Assembly (NCBI RefSeq): GCF_017794965.1
Contig: NZ_CP051240.1
Span: forward strand, 2,418,001-2,482,000
DNA from: Alcanivorax sp.
Lineage (GTDB): Bacteria; Pseudomonadota; Gammaproteobacteria; Pseudomonadales; Alcanivoracaceae
Reading direction: 5' to 3'
Length of the DNA stretch: 64,000 nucleotides
In this document: piece after piece, positions 1 through 7,811 of the stretch
How the letters are laid out: each line of letters begins with the position of its first letter
Numbering within the stretch: position 1 is the first letter of the stretch
Position numbers and translations under genes: made by a program
The notes under the pieces: generated by a model
Told to the model about the DNA's origin: nothing
Database searches by the model: none
What the model saw: the letters and a program-made list of their open reading frames with translations, nothing else

Positions 1-1
1 G

Positions 2-979
2 GATACGGCGCTGTTCATCCTGTTGCTGCAATCGTTCGGAGGGGCCGGCAATCCCCTATCTTTTTACCTGCTGGTGCCCGCACTGCTGGCATCACTCACC
101 TTGCCACTGGCCAACGGGCTGGTGGTGGCCGGGCTGGCACTGGCGGGATATCTGGTCACCTTCAACTGGTACCACCGCCCCGCCGATGATACGCCGCTGC
201 ATGCTCTCAGCCATGAGCTCAGCGGCCTGCACAGCGTGGGCATGGGCGTGGTGTTTGTGGCGCTACTGCTCATGCTGACCTTGCTGGGCCAGGTCATTCA
301 ACGCCTCATGCGCCAGCAACAGCGCCAGCAGGAACAGGCTCTGGATCTGGCCGGGCGCCGGGAGCACATGTACCAGATTGCCGCCACCCTGGCGGATCAA
401 GCCCACGAACTGAACACCCCGTTGGGCACCCTGGTCATGCTGGCGGACAACTTGCAGCATGCCCCGGAACTACCGGCATCCCTGCGTGGCGAGGTGGGCC
501 AGATCGACCAGCTTGCGCGCACCGTATCCCAGCGCCTGAAACGCAATGCCGCCGAACACCTTTCCGGGCCACAACGTTTGAGCACATTGATCGAACAGTT
601 GTCCCAACAGCTGCGTCATCTTGCCCCCACTCTCCAGGTGCAGAGTGAGCTGGCGGTTGACCCCTTGCTTCAGGATGGGGAAAGCTGGTTCCGGGTGCTC
701 AGCAATCTGGGCTACAACGCCATGGATGCGGGCGCCAGTCGCTGGATCATTCACAGCGCGAAAGACAGTCAGGGCTATCTGCTGCAGACCAGCGATAACG
801 GCCCTGCCCATGCGGATTCGGAACGGCAGGGGCTGGGCATGGGCCTGATTCTGGTGCAGACCGCACTGGAAAAGATGGGCGCCAGTCTGGACATGGAATT
901 TGGCAGCCAGTGGACCCAGGTGCGTATCTGCTCTCCCCATGCTGATATGTCGACTGGCAAAGAGGAATCCCATGACTGA
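2..979 (+). CDS. regB: RegB/PrrB/RoxS-type redox sensor histidine kinase, 5' truncated by the window edge
   Basis: Membrane sensor kinase expected to phosphorylate the downstream RegA-type regulator in response to quinone-pool redox state. The frame is open to the left edge, so the N-terminal membrane helices are missing; a TTG at 23 is not a credible start. Visible residues 13-19 read GGAGNPL, matching the GGxxNPF quinone-binding motif of RegB, and lie between hydrophobic segments. The H-box DQAHELNTPLG has its His near visible residue 135 and has the RegB-style HEL-TPL form. N- and G-boxes follow (NLGYNAMDAG, DNGPAH, GLGMGL). The stop overlaps the regA start by 8 bp, so the two are co-translated. 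Oddity: the only cysteine after the H-box is in the C-terminal tail, so the redox-box cysteine of classical RegB is not apparent. Confidence 0.88.
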   Translation, partial: DTALFILLLQSFGGAGNPLSFYLLVPALLASLTLPLANGLVVAGLALAGYLVTFNWYHRPADDTPLHALSHELSGLHSVGMGVVFVALLLMLTLLGQVIQRLMRQQQRQQEQALDLAGRREHMYQIAATLADQAHELNTPLGTLVMLADNLQHAPELPASLRGEVGQIDQLARTVSQRLKRNAAEHLSGPQRLSTLIEQLSQQLRHLAPTLQVQSELAVDPLLQDGESWFRVLSNLGYNAMDAGASRWIIHSAKDSQGYLLQTSDNGPAHADSERQGLGMGLILVQTALEKMGASLDMEFGSQWTQVRICSPHADMSTGKEESHD

Positions 980-1544
980 CAATCTGCATTTGCTGCTGGT
1001 GGAAGACGATGAACTGCTGGCCGAGCAAACCGCACGCGCGCTGGGGCGCCGGGTCGCCAACATAGATGTGGCCCATGACGCCAGCAGCGCGCTGACACAC
1101 ATCAACAGCCTCTCGCAACTGGACGCGGCCATTCTTGACCAGAATCTGGGACAGGATAACGGGCTGGACCTGATCGCCCCGATCCGCGAACGCTTCCCCC
1201 GTTGCAAGGTGCTGCTGCTGACCGGCTACGGCAGCATCGCCGCGGCCGTGGCCGCCACCCACCGTGGCGCCCACAATTATCTCACCAAACCCGCCAGCGC
1301 CACCGATATTCTTGATGCTCTGCAGGCGGACCCGGCCAGTCTTGGCACTGCGCTTCCCGAGACGCCCCCGTCATTGCAACGGCTGGAATGGGAACACATC
1401 CAGCGCACCCTGGATGCCCATGATGGCAACATTTCCAGGGCCGCAGATGCGTTGGGGATTCACCGTCGAACCCTGCAACGGCGTCTCAAGAAACGTCCCA
1501 GCGCCAGCGAATACCAGCGGGAACGGGGCAGCACCTCCGACTAG
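972..1544 (+). CDS. regA: RegA/PrrA/RoxR-type response regulator
   Basis: Global redox response regulator of 190 aa, about the usual family length. The receiver has the acidic pocket E11-D12-D13, phosphoacceptor D56 (AILD), T84 and K106 (LTKPA). A short linker leads to a Fis-type helix-turn-helix at about 150-172 containing GNISRAADALGIHRRTLQ, the hallmark of the RegA/PrrA/ActR family. The ATG at 972 was chosen because it starts exactly at the receiver and overlaps the kinase stop; the upstream in-frame GTG at 900 would add an unlikely extension. In other proteobacteria this pair controls respiration, cytochrome oxidases and carbon or energy balance; targets here are unknown. Confidence 0.9.
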   Translation: MTDNLHLLLVEDDELLAEQTARALGRRVANIDVAHDASSALTHINSLSQLDAAILDQNLGQDNGLDLIAPIRERFPRCKVLLLTGYGSIAAAVAATHRGAHNYLTKPASATDILDALQADPASLGTALPETPPSLQRLEWEHIQRTLDAHDGNISRAADALGIHRRTLQRRLKKRPSASEYQRERGSTSD

Positions 1545-1662
1545 CCAGTGTGCATTGGAGCCCAACCTTTTCCCGGTTGCCTGGGCGACCTTCAGGCTCC
1601 AACCCAGGCAAATTTTCACAACCGGATTTCGTGCCGCACCCTGTTGGCTTACACTGGCAGCA

Positions 1663-3423
1663 ATGACTGACAAGGACCAGGGATTGACCGCCAAGCTGCC
1701 AACAGGATGGATCGCAGTACTGCTGCTACTGTTGTTGCCGATCCCCGTCGTTGCCCAGACCAAGCCGGAGCTGATCATCAGCGGCAATGCCAGTGATGCG
1801 GTGGCCGCCAATATCCGTGCCCTGATCAATCTTGAGGGCTATGCCTGTCAGCCCCCCAAGGCCCAGTACGGTCTGATCCGCCGCCAGATCCTCAACAATG
1901 GTGACAATGCCCTGAAAGCCATGGGCTACTACGAAAGCCAGCTTTCCCTATCCGCCAACACGGACGGCGAGTGCGCCATCGTCACTCTGCAGGTTCAGAC
2001 CGGCCCCCCTGTACTGTTGACCCATGCGGACATCCGCTTGCACGGGGATGCCGCAGAAGACCCGGTTTTCCAAAGGCTGGTGGACGAAGACGCACTCCAC
2101 ATCGGCGAACGCCTGCAGCATGACCGGTACACCCGGCTCAAACGCAACCTGCAGCAAAGCCTCATCAATCGCGGCTATGTGGAAGGCAAGCTTACCCGCC
2201 ATGAACTCACCGTGGATACGGAAAAGCGCAGTGCCACTATTGTTCTGATCGTCGACAGTGGACCACGCTACCGGTTTGGTCAGGTAGAGGTGAGCGGCAG
2301 CGAATTGGATCCCGATCTGATCCAGTCCTATGTGCAGTTCGAGCAGGGGCAACCCTTTGACAGCAAGCGGGTGCTGGAAACCCAGCAGGCCTATCTGGGT
2401 GCGGGGTATTTCAGCGCGGCCAGAATCCAGAAAGGCACAGCTGATCCCCAGGCACACACCATCCCTGTCAGCATTACACTCAGCGACAACCATCGCTGGT
2501 CATTGCTCACCGGCATCGGCTTCAGCACCGACACCGGGCCACGGGTGCGTCTGGGTATCGAAAATCGCCGGGTGAATCGCCAGGGGCATCGTTTCCGTGC
2601 GGAAACCCAGCTGTCCGAAGTGGAACAGGGGGCCGGGGCCAGTTACCAGATCCCGCTCTCCGATCCTCTCCGTGAGCGACTGGATCTGCATAGCAGTTAT
2701 GTCAACGAAGACACGGACAGCAACACCAATGAGCGCTGGATGACCGGGGCCGACTACATCGTCGAACTGAAAAGCAAATGGGTCAGCACCCTGTCACTGG
2801 AGTATCTGCGCGAGACCTGGCAGATCGCGGATGAGGTGGATCAGGCGGAACTGGTCATGCCCGGATATCAGCTGAGCCGGATCAAGGCCAACGATCCGGT
2901 TTACCCCACTTTTGGTTGGCGGCTGAACGGTAAGATCCGGGTGGCTCATCAGGGGCTCTCCTCCACCGCGTCTTTCGTGCAGCTTACACCCAGTGCCAAA
3001 CTGGTGTTTCCGCTGGTCGGCGGGCGGGTGCTGACTCGCCTGGATCTGGGTTACACCGAAATCAACGATGTCACCGAACTGCCCGCCTCCATGCGATTCT
3101 TCGCCGGGGGGGATTCCAGCATCCGGGGCTTCAGCTATGAATCCCTTGGGCCAGAAGATGCCAATGGCGAAGTCATCGGTGGACGCCACATGGCCACCGG
3201 CTCCCTGGAGTATGACCATCCCCTCACGGAAAAATGGCACCTCGCCGTCTTCAGCGATGCCGGCAATGCCTTCAACGATGTGGAGGATTATGAATTGCGC
3301 CACAGTGCCGGTGTGGGGATACGCTGGCGCTCCCCGCTGGGCCCGATTCGCCTGGATGTGGCTCGGGCGGTGGATGAAAACCGGGATTGGCGCATTCATC
3401 TGAGCATGGGGCCAGACCTGTGA
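1663..3423 (+). CDS. tamA: TamA, Omp85-family outer membrane translocation subunit
   Basis: Outer-membrane half of the translocation and assembly module; pairs with TamB across the periplasm. The product is 586 aa (E. coli TamA is 577). It has an N-terminal hydrophobic signal (residues about 14-28, ending PVVAQ), three POTRA-like repeats to about 260, then a 16-strand barrel. The Omp85 loop-6 motif IRGF is at residues 487-490, preceded by FFAGGDSS, and near the C-terminus are FSDAGNAF and GPIRLDVA. The start at 1663 gives a clean signal peptide; the same frame is open upstream through the 3' end of regA, but that would bury the signal. The tamB start overlaps the stop in a GTGA junction. Confidence 0.93.
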   Translation: MTDKDQGLTAKLPTGWIAVLLLLLLPIPVVAQTKPELIISGNASDAVAANIRALINLEGYACQPPKAQYGLIRRQILNNGDNALKAMGYYESQLSLSANTDGECAIVTLQVQTGPPVLLTHADIRLHGDAAEDPVFQRLVDEDALHIGERLQHDRYTRLKRNLQQSLINRGYVEGKLTRHELTVDTEKRSATIVLIVDSGPRYRFGQVEVSGSELDPDLIQSYVQFEQGQPFDSKRVLETQQAYLGAGYFSAARIQKGTADPQAHTIPVSITLSDNHRWSLLTGIGFSTDTGPRVRLGIENRRVNRQGHRFRAETQLSEVEQGAGASYQIPLSDPLRERLDLHSSYVNEDTDSNTNERWMTGADYIVELKSKWVSTLSLEYLRETWQIADEVDQAELVMPGYQLSRIKANDPVYPTFGWRLNGKIRVAHQGLSSTASFVQLTPSAKLVFPLVGGRVLTRLDLGYTEINDVTELPASMRFFAGGDSSIRGFSYESLGPEDANGEVIGGRHMATGSLEYDHPLTEKWHLAVFSDAGNAFNDVEDYELRHSAGVGIRWRSPLGPIRLDVARAVDENRDWRIHLSMGPDL

Positions 3424-6400
3424 TCCGGCGCGCGTTTATCGGCTTGTTCGCCCTGATCACCCTGGCACTATTGCTGGCCGGGTTGCTGCTTTATGGTCTG
3501 GCAGGTACCGCCACGGGTAACCGCTGGCTGCTAACACAGGTCAGTGACCTGATCCCCGGCGAACTGAGTTTTGAGCACTGGGACGGCAACCTGCTCGGCA
3601 CGGTCTCCCTTCGTGGCCTGGTCTATGAGAATGACAGCCTCAGTGTGACCCTGAACCAACTGGATGCCCAGCTGCACCCACTCACGCTCACCCGTGGCTG
3701 GCTGACTTTCGACGACCTGAGTCTGGGCCATCTTCTTATCAAAACCACCCCGGGCCCTGCAGAAGAGAGCAACAGCACGTCATTACCAGACAGCCTGACC
3801 TTGCCGCTGGGCATCCGCATTGAGCACCTGAGCGTAGACTCTGTCACCGTCAATGACACGCAACTGGCACAGACACTGGAGGGCGAAAGCCTGTCTGCCT
3901 GGCGCCGTTTCCAGTTGGCCCGACTGGAGGCCACCCTGCTGGACGATCTGGACGTGAACCTGAGCGCCCATGGCCAACTCGCCAGCCCCTATAACCTGGA
4001 TGGGCGTCTGCGCTGGCGCAAACCGCTGCCGGACAAGGGAGCCGTGGCGGCCGCGCAGACTAGCGGAGAACTGGTTGCCCGTGGCCCCCTGACCGCCCTG
4101 CAACTGAACCACGATCTCTACTCGCCTGTGACCCTGCACTCCGCCGGCCACTGGCGCTATCAGGACCAACAGTGGCAGGTAGACCTGAAACACCAATGGC
4201 AGCAGCAGCCACTGCCGCTGAGCAACGATCCGGGCCTGACTCTGGATGCTGGCACCCTGATCACCCGCGGGCCACTGTCAGCCATACAGCTCAAAGGAAA
4301 AACCGCCCTGACAAGAACGGTGGCAGATCAGCAACCGCAGACCCTGGACATCGAACTTGATGCCCAGCTGGCAGAACAGACACTGACACTGGCAACCCTG
4401 ACGCTCCAGCAATCCGGTCAGCAACTCAGCGCCAGCGGCACCCTGCAGCTTCAGCCACTACAGTGGGACCTGGCCCTCAACGGCGCCCTGGATACCGGCA
4501 TGCTGGTCCCCACACTTCCAGGGCAGCTGACCATCGACGGGCACAGCCAAGGGCAGATAAAGGACAACCACTGGCAACTGGAACCCGGCTCACTCCAGGT
4601 CACCGGCACCCTTCGCCAGCAACCCCTGAGCCTGCGTGCGCACACCCGGGGCCATGCGGACAATCTGCAGATCGACAGCCAACTGCACTGGGGTGACAAC
4701 CAGCTTACGCTGGCCGGCAAGGCCTGGCCGGAATGGCAATTGGAGGGCGAACTGGCGCTGGCCAACCTGACACAGCTGGAGCGTTCATTGCAGGGACGCC
4801 TGACGGGTAACCTTAGCATTCAGGGGCCTCCCCAGCGTCCACGGTTCAGTGGCACGCTTGCCGGCAATGCCCTGCGACAGGGGGAGCTACAGCTAGACGC
4901 CGTGCAGGCCAACTTCAGCAATGTGGGCACAGGCCCACAACAGCAAGCCGTCAAGGTGAGCGCCGCAGGGTTACAGCAGAACGGACGGGGGCTGCTGGAC
5001 CGGCTGACACTGGACCTTCAAGGAACGCTGCCGGACCATCAACTTACGCTGGCGCTGACCCAGGAAGACACTCGCCTGGACACCCAGCTTGAAGGCACTC
5101 TGTCCCTGAACGACAACACGCCACCCCGCTGGGAAGGCGCCCTGCAAAACACCCGGCTGGAACAGGCGCACCTGGGCCAGTGGACCCAACAGGCAGCCAG
5201 CGCGCTGTTCCTGTCCGCCTCCCGCCAGCAACTGGGAGAACTGTGTCTGCAACAACAACAGAGCCAGCTGTGTGCCCAGGGTAGCCTGAACGACGCTCAG
5301 CAATTCACGCTTGATGCCAATATGAACGCCCTGCCGCTGGCATTACTCACCCCCCTGATTGGTCCGGACCATACGCTGGAGGGCACCTTGCAGGGAGAAA
5401 CCCGCCTGAAAGGCACGCTGGAGGCTCCCACCGGGGATCTGAAACTGCAGACCCGGGACGCCAGGCTCAGTTTCAATGTGGAAGACGGCCCTGCTCCCTG
5501 GCAGCTGGATACGGTGTCACTGGAAAGCCGCCTGGACGGCCAGCAGGCCCACACCCGCTTTGTGCTGTCCACCGCGCTGGGCCAGGTCAATGCCGAGATT
5601 GATCATGGCTTTACCCCGGACGCAGCCATGCAGGGCCAGGTCGCCTTTCGCATTGAGCGGCTGTCGGTGGTGGAAATGCTCACCGCCGATCTGCGTGACG
5701 TCAGCGGCAAGCTCCATGGGGACATACAGCTGGCCGGCACCCCCCGCGCGCCCATTATCGAGGGCACGATCGCCCTGCAGGATGGTCACACCCTGGTACC
5801 CGCCCTGGGCACGGCGTTCAGTGATATCAACCTGCGCCTGACCGGCTCACCCAAGGGCAGGCTTGCCGTGGATGGTCAGGCCCGGATGGGCACCGGCACC
5901 CTCAAGGTGACAGGCTATCTGGATCCCAGCCGCTGGCCGCTGGCCCTAAAACTGCAGTTCAGCGGCCAGCGCCTACTGGTAGCAGAGCGGCCAGACGCCC
6001 AGGTGTGGGTATCACCTGATCTGACCCTGAGCGGAGACCTGGAAGGGATGATGCTCAGCGGTGAACTGCGCATACCGGAAGCCGCCATTCGCCCCGAGCA
6101 ATTGCCCGAGGGCGCCATCACCGTCAGCGAAGATCAGGTGCTGGTGCATCAGGAGGGCAACAAGGACCAGGCCCTGCCGCTGGGTATGGACGTGACCGTG
6201 AGACTCGGTGACCAGGTCAGTTTCAATGGCTTCGGCCTTAACGCCACCCTGGGCGGCACCCTGCAGATTGCGCAGCAACCCCGGCAACCGCCGCAACTTA
6301 ACGGTGAGCTGATCGTCGTCGAAGGCCGCTACCGCGCCTATGGTCAGAATCTGGCCATCAGTGACGGACAGCTGATCTTCCAGGGGCAACCGGACAATCC

Positions 6401-6890
6401 CGGTCTGGATATCCGTGCCTATCGCAAGATTCCCAGCGAGGCGATCACCGTGGGCGTACAACTGGGCGGCACCCTGCAAACTCCGGAAGCCACGCTGTAC
6501 TCCGATCCCGCCATGGAAACCAGTCAGATCATGTCCTACCTGCTCACCGGCCGCCCCCTGGAAGGCGGCACCCAGAGCGATGCCAACCGCATTGCCCAGG
6601 CACTAGCCGTCTACGGCCTGGAAAAAGGCAGCGGTGTGACCCAGAAGATCGGTGACAAACTGGGGGTGGATGAAATTACCGTGGGCAGCGACTGGGAAAC
6701 CGAAGATGCCGCGCTGATGCTGGGCAAGCAACTGTCAGAGCGGCTCTACCTGACCTACGCCATCGGACTGTTCGATGCCGTTTCCACGGTGATGCTCCGC
6801 TACACCCTCTCCCGGAGCCTGCATCTGGAGGCCCGTTCCAGCTCGGAAGCCAACAGCCTGGATCTGATCTGGGAGAAGGAGCTGCGGTAG
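3420..6890 (+). CDS. tamB: TamB, inner-membrane anchored AsmA-like transport protein
   Basis: Long periplasm-spanning lipid-transport/assembly partner of TamA, 1156 aa. A single N-terminal membrane anchor (about residues 5-27, LFALITLALLLAG) is followed by long repetitive beta-strand-rich sequence of the AsmA/TamB bridge type. The C-terminal DUF490/TamB domain covers about the last 300 residues, with GELRIPEAAIRPEQLPEG and IMSYLLTGRPL. The GTG start overlaps the tamA stop by 4 bp (GTGA), giving translational coupling; upstream in-frame codons lie inside tamA. It is slightly shorter than E. coli TamB (1259 aa) without visible truncation. A heptad repeat begins 4 bp after the stop. Confidence 0.92.
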   Translation: MIRRAFIGLFALITLALLLAGLLLYGLAGTATGNRWLLTQVSDLIPGELSFEHWDGNLLGTVSLRGLVYENDSLSVTLNQLDAQLHPLTLTRGWLTFDDLSLGHLLIKTTPGPAEESNSTSLPDSLTLPLGIRIEHLSVDSVTVNDTQLAQTLEGESLSAWRRFQLARLEATLLDDLDVNLSAHGQLASPYNLDGRLRWRKPLPDKGAVAAAQTSGELVARGPLTALQLNHDLYSPVTLHSAGHWRYQDQQWQVDLKHQWQQQPLPLSNDPGLTLDAGTLITRGPLSAIQLKGKTALTRTVADQQPQTLDIELDAQLAEQTLTLATLTLQQSGQQLSASGTLQLQPLQWDLALNGALDTGMLVPTLPGQLTIDGHSQGQIKDNHWQLEPGSLQVTGTLRQQPLSLRAHTRGHADNLQIDSQLHWGDNQLTLAGKAWPEWQLEGELALANLTQLERSLQGRLTGNLSIQGPPQRPRFSGTLAGNALRQGELQLDAVQANFSNVGTGPQQQAVKVSAAGLQQNGRGLLDRLTLDLQGTLPDHQLTLALTQEDTRLDTQLEGTLSLNDNTPPRWEGALQNTRLEQAHLGQWTQQAASALFLSASRQQLGELCLQQQQSQLCAQGSLNDAQQFTLDANMNALPLALLTPLIGPDHTLEGTLQGETRLKGTLEAPTGDLKLQTRDARLSFNVEDGPAPWQLDTVSLESRLDGQQAHTRFVLSTALGQVNAEIDHGFTPDAAMQGQVAFRIERLSVVEMLTADLRDVSGKLHGDIQLAGTPRAPIIEGTIALQDGHTLVPALGTAFSDINLRLTGSPKGRLAVDGQARMGTGTLKVTGYLDPSRWPLALKLQFSGQRLLVAERPDAQVWVSPDLTLSGDLEGMMLSGELRIPEAAIRPEQLPEGAITVSEDQVLVHQEGNKDQALPLGMDVTVRLGDQVSFNGFGLNATLGGTLQIAQQPRQPPQLNGELIVVEGRYRAYGQNLAISDGQLIFQGQPDNPGLDIRAYRKIPSEAITVGVQLGGTLQTPEATLYSDPAMETSQIMSYLLTGRPLEGGTQSDANRIAQALAVYGLEKGSGVTQKIGDKLGVDEITVGSDWETEDAALMLGKQLSERLYLTYAIGLFDAVSTVMLRYTLSRSLHLEARSSSEANSLDLIWEKELR

Positions 6891-6894
6891 AGGC

Positions 6895-7347
6895 ACAAGC
6901 TACAAGCTGCAACACGTGGACATGCCCTGTTAAGCGGGTAGTTTTATGCTCCGCGCGGGCATGCTCTGAAGACAAAAAGGCACCTCAGTTCCTCGCTTAG
7001 GCGCGGATCGCTTGCAGGCAAGCTCCTACAGCCCCGCTTGCCAACAGCGTCAGATGCGTGCTGCAGGAGTTCCCTTCCAGGGGACGAACCTCGCGCAGCG
7101 AGGCGGTCGAAGGGGTGGGCGTAGCGAATATCATGCGCTTCTACAGTTGGTACCAAAGGCGTTTCTGGAATCATTACCTCGCTTAGGCGCGGATCGCCCA
7201 GGCGAGCTGGGCTCCTACAGTGTCTTCGTGGAAACGCAGTTTTTGTAGGAGCCCAGCTCGCCTGGGCGAATCCGGCCTCAAGGGAAACCGCCGACCTCCG
7301 GGAACGTTGGGACCTCTGTTAGCCCTATCAGTGTAGCTCGTAGCTCG
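6895..7347. repeat. Heptad-bracketed intergenic module 1 (AAGCTAC family) with REP-like elements inside
   Basis: Fills the 463-bp gap between convergent tamB and the thioesterase. The left arm 6895-6912 has 7-bp units AAGCTAC and AAGCTGC; the right arm 7333-7347 carries the inverted units CTCGTAG and CTCG. Between them are three REP-like elements (6991-7031, 7177-7220, 7244-7275); the last two are an inverted pair able to fold into a large hairpin. No convincing gene is present; the 78-codon ORF here is repeat sequence. Confidence 0.7.
7177..7275. repeat. REP-like inverted pair
   Basis: Copies at 7177-7220 (minus orientation) and 7244-7275 (plus orientation) share the core TAGGAGCCCAGCTCGCCTGG followed by GCGA. 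A related single copy is at 6991-7031. Other copies occur at 17422-17466, 17587-17630, 24101-24147, 24247-24289, 37298-37324, 43428-43493 and 63735-63782. The general form is TGTAGGAGC, an imperfect GC-rich palindrome, GCGATCCGAGC, then GCGAGGTAA, which resembles pseudomonad REP elements. Confidence 0.75.
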
Positions 7348-7353
7348 CCCCTG

Positions 7354-7764
7354 TCAGCTAACCGGCAGCGCATAGGTGCCGGTCACGTGGGCCACCATGT
7401 CATCGCTGCCCTCGCTGAACAGCTGCACTTCCAGTACCGCCGAACGCCGCCCAAGGCGCAGGATAACCGCCTCGGCAATCAGATCCTTCTGGGCCGGGCG
7501 AGACAGGAAGTTGATGTTGAGGTTCTGGGTCACCGCCATCTCCACTCGCCCCAGAGCCCCCAACACCGCCGCATACATGGCCGCATCGGCCAACCCCATC
7601 ATGGTGGGCCCGGAGATGGAGCCTCCCGGTCGCAGGGTGGAAGGCCGGAACGGACTGCGCACCCTGGCACGGTGTTCGCCGATGGATTCCACCTGCAATC
7701 CTTCTTCCGACGCCGCAGGCAACCCTTCATAGATCACCGCCTGCACCTGTTCCGCATTCAACAT
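7354..7764 (-). CDS. PaaI-like hotdog-fold thioesterase
   Basis: Predicted acyl-CoA thioesterase of 136 aa, a single hotdog domain. Visible family features are RPGGSISGPTMMGLADAAMY (the central helix with its conserved Gly and Asp region) and NLNINFLSRP (the beta-strand after it). The acyl substrate cannot be told from sequence; related proteins act on phenylacetyl- or fatty-acyl-CoA. The start ATG lies just after a terminator ending the upstream gene, so it probably has its own promoter in or near that hairpin. Transcription converges with tamB. Confidence 0.8.
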   Translation of the reverse strand: MLNAEQVQAVIYEGLPAASEEGLQVESIGEHRARVRSPFRPSTLRPGGSISGPTMMGLADAAMYAAVLGALGRVEMAVTQNLNINFLSRPAQKDLIAEAVILRLGRRSAVLEVQLFSEGSDDMVAHVTGTYALPVS

Positions 7765-7776
7765 ACTAATTCCTCA

Positions 7777-7803
7777 CAAAAAAGGGCCCAGCCGGGCCCT
7801 TTG
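7777..7803 (-). terminator. Rho-independent terminator of the GlyGly-CTERM gene
   Basis: A GC stem at 7783-7800 (AGGGCCC, short loop, GGGCCCT) is followed on the minus strand by a run of six T. It sits 12 bp beyond the stop at 7812 and just upstream of the thioesterase start. Confidence 0.85.
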
Positions 7804-7811
7804 ACAAACAC

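Noticed and set aside
23..979. TTG at position 23 as the start of the sensor kinase
   Set aside because: The frame is open to the window edge and the region before it encodes hydrophobic membrane sequence, so the gene begins outside the window.
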